64,000 nt of DNA from Cavia porcellus (Eukaryota; Chordata; Mammalia; Rodentia; Caviidae): the NCBI RefSeq assembly GCF_034190915.1, contig NW_026947488.1, positions 4,846,501 through 4,910,500 of the forward strand, given 5' to 3'. A program made the position numbers and the translations under genes. The notes under the pieces are model-generated. The model did not search any database. It worked only from the letters and a program-made list of their open reading frames with translations, and was not told the origin of the DNA. Positions 57,071-64,000 of the stretch are shown here, piece after piece (position 1 is the first letter of the stretch; every line of letters begins with the position of its first letter).

Positions 57071-58565
57071 CTGGACTACACTGATCTGATTAATTAGAGT
57101 AAATAAAAGACAAAGCCAATAGGCAACAAGAAGATACAAAATAATGAAAAAATCTGGGCCATTATCAAAATATTTGTAATAGAGTGGAACAGTGGGACAG
57201 GCACGGAGATGACACAGAACCCATGAGAACACGGGAGATTCAGTGAATGCATAAATACAGTAAAAGCTACCAGTGACCGACTCAAATTCAACAAGGGTGC
57301 CAAGACCACTGAAGGGGAAAAAGACAGTCTTTTCAACAAATCGTGCTGTGTCTACACACAAAAGAATGAGGTTGAACCTTTGTTAACATTTCATGCAGAA
57401 ATTAATCTTAAATAGGTCAAAGACCTAAAAAATGAGACAAAACTATAAAACTCTTAGAAGAAAACATAGCAGAAAAGCATCATGACACTGAATTTAGCAG
57501 AAAGTTCTTGACTGACATGAAGTCATGGACAACACAAGCAGAAATAGATGACTTAAATTTCACCAAAATTTAAAACTTTCATACATCAGAAAACACTATC
57601 ACCAGAATGAAAAGACAATCCATGAAATGGGAGAAAGTATTTGCGAATCACTTATCTGATAAAAGTTTAATATACAAAATTATACAGAACTAAAACTCAA
57701 GAACCACAGACTGATTCAAAAATGGCAAAGGGCTTGAGCAGAATTGTTTTCCAAAGGAAAAACACAAATGCCCAACAATCACATGAGAAGATTCTCAGTA
57801 TCACTAAGCCTTAGAAAAATACAAATCAGAACCGCGGTGAGCATCACTTCATGCCAATTAGCAGGGCTACTACTGGAAGGAGGGAAGGAAGAAAGGAGAG
57901 AAGGGAGGAAGGGAGAGGGGGAGGTGGGAAAGGAAGAGGGAGGAAAAGAGGGTTGATGAGGATTTAGAGAAGCTGGAACCGTTGTGCACTGCTGGGTGGA
58001 ATACAAAATTATATATTAGCTATAGAAAACAGTACGGCAGTTCTTCAAAAAACTAAAACTAGAATTACCAGATGACCCAGAAAAGCTGAAAAACACCAAA
58101 AGCAGAAAGTAGGTATAGAACAGATCATTTCATGCCCATCTTTTAGAGTGGCGTGATTTACCACACCCCAAAAGATAGACGCAACCCCAAATCCACTGAT
58201 GGATGAATGAACAAAATGAGGTGGGAGCTATGTAGAGACCGCAAAGGCAGCTCTGGCACCCGCTATGGGCCGGTGCTCCTGGGAGGCATTCCCTGACTGA
58301 AACAAACCAATCACGAGAAGACAAGCACAGGTGAGCCCCCTTGTCTGAGGAACTTAGAGATGGAGACTAGGATGGTGGTGACCAGCTGCTGAGGAGGGAG
58401 GACAGAGGGGAGCTAGAGTTTACGGAGGGCACAGCTTCTGCCTGGAAGACAAGAATCCTCCAGAGATATGTGGTGGTGGTGGTTGTACAACAGCGTGAAT
58501 TTACTTAATGCCACTGAATGGCACACTTAAAAACGGGGAGGATGGTTCATTTATGCTATGCATAC
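57071..58565 (+). mobile_element. Degraded L1 3' part (ORF2 end and 3' UTR)
   Basis: Ordered L1 ORF2 landmarks: AAAGACAGTCTTTTCAACAAAT, ACACAAAAGAATGAGGTTGA, TATAAAACTCTTAGAAGAAAACATAGC, GAAATGGGAGAAAGTATTTGC, TTATCTGATAAAAGTTTAAT, AAATACAAATCAGAACCGCG, TTGTGCACTGCTGGGTGGAA and ATCCACTGATGGATGAATGA. Stops and frameshifts are plentiful, so it is inactive and 5'-truncated. A purine-rich block interrupts it. Confidence 0.85.
57877..57952. repeat. Purine-rich GGAAG/GGGAGA tract inside the L1
   Basis: About 75 bases of nearly pure A/G with irregular GGAAG units, placed within the L1 reading. Confidence 0.9.
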
Positions 58566-61500
58566 TTTCCTTCAGTTTTAAATATTAAATTTTTAGTGGG
58601 ATAAACCTCCCCATCAGTCTTTTAAAAGTTCCTATTGGTAGCAGTGTCCAGCTGAGCTAGTTTTTTAGGTAACTTTAATCCAGAGACAGAAAAGCATAAA
58701 GGGAAGTCCTGTAAGCCTTTTAGAAAGCAAAACAAACCACATCTTCCTGCTTTTCTGTCCTCCATAAAGCACCACTGGTCTGCTCAAAACTTTCCTCCTA
58801 CCAACTTTAGAGAGAAGAGATGATGCTGAATGCACAACCTGGGGTACGGCCCCCAAATTCCATCCCTGCTCCTGTTGCCGGGGGAAGCCGAGCCCAGGGC
58901 ACAATGCCTGGAGTCTGCCCAGTCCATGCCACTTGAGCAACACACCAGAGCTGCCATGCTGTTTGCAAAGCCAGTTCTGTGGAGGGCAGAATTCAGAGCT
59001 TTGCAGATGACAAAAGTTTCAAGTGAAATAGATGTTCCAGGGCTTTTATTAGAAACAAAACAGGAGCAAGGAAAGTGAGTAGAGGGCTTAAGGTCAGAAA
59101 ACAAGAGGGTGCCAACCTCAGTGGAGCGTTCTTTCTGCATATCAGTTCAGTAGCGACTTGCTGACTTTCGCTCTCCACCAGTGAGAGGCAAGATGGTGCA
59201 GGGTCCCTGATCCTCTCCGTCAAATGCACACAATTGTGCGGCAGAACAAACGCACGCTTTCTCTGGGCAGAGCCTTGACACCTGGGTCATGCTGGTTTCA
59301 AGGATGCAGAAAGGATGCTTTTCAGTCTCTTTACTGAGATGAAAAGGTGCCACCAAGGTCCTTGTCTCCAGAAGAGGGGAAAAAACCATCTGTGCCAGTT
59401 TGTAACTGAGACTCCCCTAGCAGGTTTCCTGTCTTGTTTAAATTCAGTTGTCCTTTGAACAACCAATCTCTTCCTGGCCAGCATGTGTCTCTCAGAAGAG
59501 ATAGATGGCTCCCAGATTGGGTTTTGCTTGGAAGAAATACATTATTCCATGACTTTTTGGAAAATACTCCAAATTATGGATGTTTATATTTTTATGTCTG
59601 GATAAATTATATGAAGAATTGTTCTAAAAGTTTTCCAGCAAGAGACAACAAGATTCCATCCAATTTACACTTTGTTGTTTGACTTCATTATCCTACGTCA
59701 GTCCTTTAGATCTCCTTGAAAATCTGTTTTGAAATATATGTTTACATGGATTCATCTAGCAGTACCGCTGATCAACCATTGATTTGAACAAATTGGCTTT
59801 AAACCTTGGCACACTGAGCAACTGGTCTTGTTGGTCTTTTGTTTGGGTCTGCGTTGGCTAATTAAATAAATTTAAAGCCAACCTGTTTATGTGTCGTAGA
59901 AGAATCTATAATCCTTTCTCTTTGTCTGACATTCGCTCTTGACCATGACCCTGTTTTGCCTTTACCCAAAGTTTGTGTGTTTCAGATAAAAATGGAAATA
60001 GAGATGGATACGATGACTGGAGACATAGGAGCTTATAAAACACCCCAAATGAAGCAGGCACAATGAAATTAAAAGCTAAACAAGGACAAGTATAGTCTGC
60101 TATGAGATTTTAGATTTGTTTTTTCCGTAGGTACATTTCCCCGGAAGTAGAGGACTCTGCCACTTTTCTGGGAAACAGAAAAGCATTGTGGGAAAATGTT
60201 GGGCAGCTGCAAATGAGGTCTTGTTGACTTCGTGCCTTTGTTCTGCCTCACAATAGGGCTGTGAATACGATTTCATGTTAGCAATAGCCTTAGACACTTG
60301 GGTAAGCAGGGCATGGGTCTCAGGAGAAAACACTTACATAAACCAGAAAAGGAGGCCAGAGGTTGTCTAAATAAGCTTTGAGAAACAATAATTCTGAAAT
60401 AAACTAAGACCAATTCTGTAGTGTAATAAATGTTCAAAGCTGTCCAGATTCAACACAGCAGATGGTACACAGTTAGGGAACAACATCCCACGTCAAAAGC
60501 CAATTAAAACTCCGAGGTGCTGAAGGTTTGGCCTAAAAGGTCTGCTCCCTCCTGGCTGACGCGGCTGGAAGCACCCACCCTGCAAGGCCACATCTAAGAT
60601 TTCCACACTTGCAAAGCAGAGGAAGGAGAGCGTGTGTCTAGTGGCAGGAGCCAATTAATTACAGAATCTTTTATAAACACTCAGCTGTGTACCTTCGGCA
60701 GCGAACAAATTTGTCATCTCAAGAGGAATTTGATGTTCTAAATAAATAAGTGAGATTAATATGATAAGCAGACATCTACCTACTTCAAATCCCTGAGGGA
60801 GGAAAGACAGAGACAGGGTACAAACAGAGAGACATGTTCCCTAGGAAATTAAATGACTCTGTGCCGACCAGCAGGTAAACAGTGACCGGAAGCCTTGATG
60901 AGGAAAGCTCATTTATCTCCTAGAAGCTTCTGGAAGGGACATGACTCAGATCAGGCTCAGCATCTGCTTGTAAAGATAGCAAGCCTCCTCTAATCCATTA
61001 AGTAGCACAAGGGGCAAGATCTCAACTTTTTCATTTCATTTCATTTCATCTTATCTTGTTTCATTGTACTCGGCGATGTTCTCGTCTGATCCACATAGTA
61101 CTTTTATGAGAGATGTTCAGCAAGTTGCTCAGGAAGAGATATTATAGGCCTGTTCTCCACTGGAGCAATTCTCCCCTCCGGAGACCGTGGCAATGCCTGA
61201 ACACTTTAATGGTCATAACTGGTATGTCTGTGGGCACTACTGGCCACTGGAATCTACGGGTAGAGATCAGGGGTGCTGCTAAACCTCCTCAAGGCACCGA
61301 ACAAGGAAGCATCTAGCCCTAAAGTCAGTGCACCAAGGAGTCCTGCCTGGTTCACAAAGTGGGACAGACCAGAAATTCTCTGGATTTGCATGTCTGGCTC
61401 TGTGTAAAGAACCAGATGAAACTACAGCTCAGGGAACTGAACTCAACTCGAGTAAGCCAAGGCAGAATAGGGACTTTCCTGCTGCACAGAGACATCGTGG

Positions 61501-62756
61501 CAGTGACTGCTGTGTATCCATACAGCAGGTACCCACGTGAACTCTGCTCCCACCAGCCGCCATGCCTACCAGTGCAGACTGGAGCGCACCTCCGCCAGGT
61601 GAGCTGCGGCCTGACCCAGGCAGAGCTTCTGCTTTTCATCCATGGCTGGGGAGGAGCTCAGGGCACCCGGAGCACCTTGACCTTCTGTGGTCTTGCACAC
61701 TCTTTCTAAGAATGTTTAATATTCCGAGGGGTTTCAACTTTTCCCCAAAACTAATAGGAAAAAATAAATGCAATTTATACACAACATAAATTTTAAACTC
61801 CTGGCACTTAACCACATGTGCTGTGCTGTAGCACATTGCTTCAAGCCGTTTCCTGCAGCCCTGCTGAGAAGCAGTCTGGAAAGCTTTTGAACATTTGTAA
61901 CTCCTAGAAGAGTGGGCCCAGCAGTTTTCCTGCAAAGTAAAAAATAACTGGTTTTTCCCTAATACCTATTTTCCACCTGTGATCCCAAATATACCAAGAT
62001 TCTTCACCAATTAGGAAAATGCAGTGAAAGCTAATCAGATAACTTCAAAGAGCAAAAGGCAGGTTGATTTCTCTGCTCACAACTTCTTCCTTAGCTTAAC
62101 AATAAATGCTCACCTGGACCTTCAGTAGAATAAAGACACAAGCAAACAGGAGTCTGCAGTTCTGACTTCAAATAGCTTGACAGGCAGATTTTCCTGTCGT
62201 TTCTTTACTGCTATGCATCAGGTCGACACTGTACCTCACATTCCCAGACTACCATGCTGGGTTCTGCTCTTGGGACAGTATTCAATAAATTGCATGAGAT
62301 ATCCATCACTTTATTTTAAAAAATAGCCCTTGTATCGATGATTTTACTCAACTGTAGGCAAAGCCAGGTGTTCCGAGCACATGTAAGGCAGGCTAAGGTC
62401 AGATGAGTGACGGCTTAGGTGTATGTGACGCATTTTCAGCTTTACCACGCCTTGTCAGGATGTCACTTCATCCTAACTTGAGGAGGAGCTTCCTCCACGT
62501 GAGGAGCAGATGCCCTTTAACACTGCCAAGTTGCAAACCTTTTCCTGAGATAGTGTTAGCAGGGAAGAGGGAGAACCTGGGGCCAAGGGCAGGAGCAGTC
62601 ACACTGACCGTGCACTGTCTAGGTGGGAAGCTGGTCCCTTAGAGCTTACTCACTGTCTAGAAAGGATGAGAATGATGGTTGCTTATTTTGCGAGTAGTGG
62701 CCGCACAGCCACCAAGAAACTTGTCCTGACAAGTGTTTTTGGACAGAAAGATGATG
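58566..62756. other. 5' flank, no gene seen
   Basis: No gene recognised. A short (TTTCA)n array lies at 61.03 kb. AT-rich, repeat-poor blocks at 59.70-59.95 and 60.64-60.78 kb could be conserved non-coding sequence, but nothing in the sequence proves it. Confidence 0.5.
61029..61063. repeat. Short (TTTCA)n pentamer repeat
   Basis: Four TTTCA-type units followed by diverged TCTTA/TCTTG/TTTCA units. Confidence 0.85.
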
Positions 62757-62892
62757 CTGGGATCCATCATGGTAGCTCACGCCTACCATCCTAGCACTTT
62801 GGGGAACTGAGGCAGGAGGATCACAAGTTCAAGGCCAACCTAGGCAATGTAATGATTTAGAGATACTCTGTCTCAAAATTAAAAATTAGCTC
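62757..62892 (+). repeat. B1/Alu-like SINE (7SL-derived)
   Basis: CATCATGGTAGCTCACGCCTACCATCCTAGCACTTTGGGG...ACTGAGGCAGGAGGATCACAAGTTCAAGGCC...CTCTGTCTCAAAATTAAAAAT is a clear 7SL-derived monomer with an A-rich tail. The AAGTTCAAGGCCA form is typical of rodent, squirrel-like elements. Confidence 0.88.
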
Positions 62893-64000
62893 AGGAAAGG
62901 CTTCAATCTGGTAAGAAAAGGCACTTAAAAACACAGATGAGGCTCTTTTGGCCTTTTATGCGCCATGCCAGGCATTTGTGCCAAACTTCCTACTTTAAAA
63001 GTGTTTCATTCACCTTCCGTGCCTTCCAGAACTTACAGTATTCCAAGACTCCGAGCCTCTGGAGGACTGAGACTTTGCTCCGCATCTGTATGTGGCTGAC
63101 AGCCTTGGGCATCACCTTGGGCTGAACAGGAACTGGCAAGAAAGACCAGTCAAATGGGCTGCTGTTCCGAGTTAACCTACCGCAGGGCAGGGGAGGGCTG
63201 CGGAGGGAGGGCTTCCTCCCCAGCTGCAGGGGAGGTCAGTGACAGCCGCAGCAGGTGTCCCCTCTGGCCACCCTGTCCGAAGGGCTGTCTTGCTGTTACA
63301 AAAAGATCTCCTCCCTCCTTGTGTCTCACTGTCCCCACCACATGCTGGGCTGTCGCGCTATAAAACTGTTCCTTTGTCTACAGAACTGTTCATCCCTAGC
63401 CAGAAATTTCCATGTTGGTTCATATTCTGGTTTCCCACACCTCTATTTGCCAATAGTTAGAGCACTTCTCAGAGCAGAGAAGATGCCTCAAACCAGAGAG
63501 AACAGGACACTCCAGGAACAAAGGTGAAGCCTTCAAGCTCTGACCTGCAGGTTCCCTGAAGAGAGAAATTGGGTTTGATTCATATTGGTCTGAAGTAGAC
63601 ACGTTCATTCATTGCATGACAAAGTGAAAATGCTCTTCTGTCACCGTTCGAGGCTTAATCTGTTCGTTCAGTCCTCATGGACTTGCTCTGTGTCCTAAGC
63701 ATCGCACATGCATGGCAATTGCTGTGTTCTCAAATGACCCTACAGCATCAAGATCACAGGGTCACTGGCAGCACAGACACTGCCTATGATGTGATGAAAA
63801 GGGCCTGTCAGCGCTGTGTCATCTTCTCCAAAACACGTAAGCCCAAAGGCAGGACAGGGTCAGAGAAACCCAAATTGAAGGACATTCTGCAAAATACCTC
63901 CTTATAGCCCTCAGATACTCAAGGTACCCAGACCAAGGAAAGTCTGAGAAACTGTCACAGAACAGAGAAACCTTAGGAGACGTGATGTCTAGACATAATA
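62893..64000. other. 5' flank, no gene seen
   Basis: No gene or recognisable repeat seen. The frames here (for example 63677-63907 plus) have no support beyond being open. Confidence 0.5.

Noticed and set aside
56981..57361. 126-codon minus-strand frame with hydrophobic, membrane-like composition
   Set aside because: It is antisense to a degraded L1 ORF2 segment; the composition comes from the AT-rich L1 sequence.
1..64000. CRISPR arrays, operons, insertion sequences of bacterial type, or a second protein-coding gene
   Set aside because: Nothing of the kind is visible; direct repeats here are microsatellites or diverged tandem units, and known mammalian neighbours of EDN3 (ZNF831, PHACTR3) are expected to lie outside a window of this size.

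Overview
This is a mammalian genomic window, almost certainly from a rodent. It has long introns, (CA)n/(TG)n microsatellites, old L1, L2, MIR and MaLR-type LTR remnants, and SINEs of the ID and Alu/B1-plus-ID composite kind that are typical of non-murid rodents such as squirrels and their relatives. The exact species cannot be fixed from the sequence alone. There are no bacterial-type genes, operons or CRISPR arrays. Almost all of the open frames between stop codons are chance frames.

One protein-coding gene is clearly present: endothelin-3 (EDN3), on the minus strand from about 42.4 kb down to about 19.4 kb. All five coding exons can be placed with exact splice phases: exon 1 at 41885-41936, exon 2 at 41073-41358, exon 3 at 25664-25840, exon 4 at 24725-24770 and exon 5 at 19603-19725. 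Together they give 684 nt and a 227-residue preproprotein. It has a signal peptide, a furin-type site, the 21-residue ET-3 peptide with cysteines at 1, 3, 11 and 15, a second basic site (RGKR), and the endothelin-like cysteine motif. The fast-evolving C-terminal tail resembles the human exon 4/5 tail. A GC-rich CpG island with GC boxes covers exon 1 and the promoter (about 41.8-42.5 kb). A possible ATTAAA polyadenylation signal lies about 165 bp past the stop codon.

Layout: 1-19.4 kb is 3' flank with no gene recognised. It holds TG/CA/GAAA microsatellites, several SINEs, a MaLR-type LTR, minus-strand L1 pieces, a fold-back DNA element and an unusual three-copy 150-bp tandem repeat. 19.4-42.5 kb is EDN3; intron 2 alone is 15.2 kb and holds an orphan coding-like segment near 30.3-30.5 kb. 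42.5-64 kb is 5' flank with no recognised gene, containing LTR, MIR, L2 and SINE remnants, a CT microsatellite and a degraded L1 3' end.

In mammals EDN3 lies between ZNF831 and PHACTR3 with wide gene-poor flanks, so a window with EDN3 alone is expected. I found no convincing new molecular system. The items most worth checking are the 150-bp tandem array, a degenerate 20-bp array inside EDN3 intron 1, the orphan coding-like segment in intron 2, the non-consensus exon 4 donor and several possible regulatory blocks.
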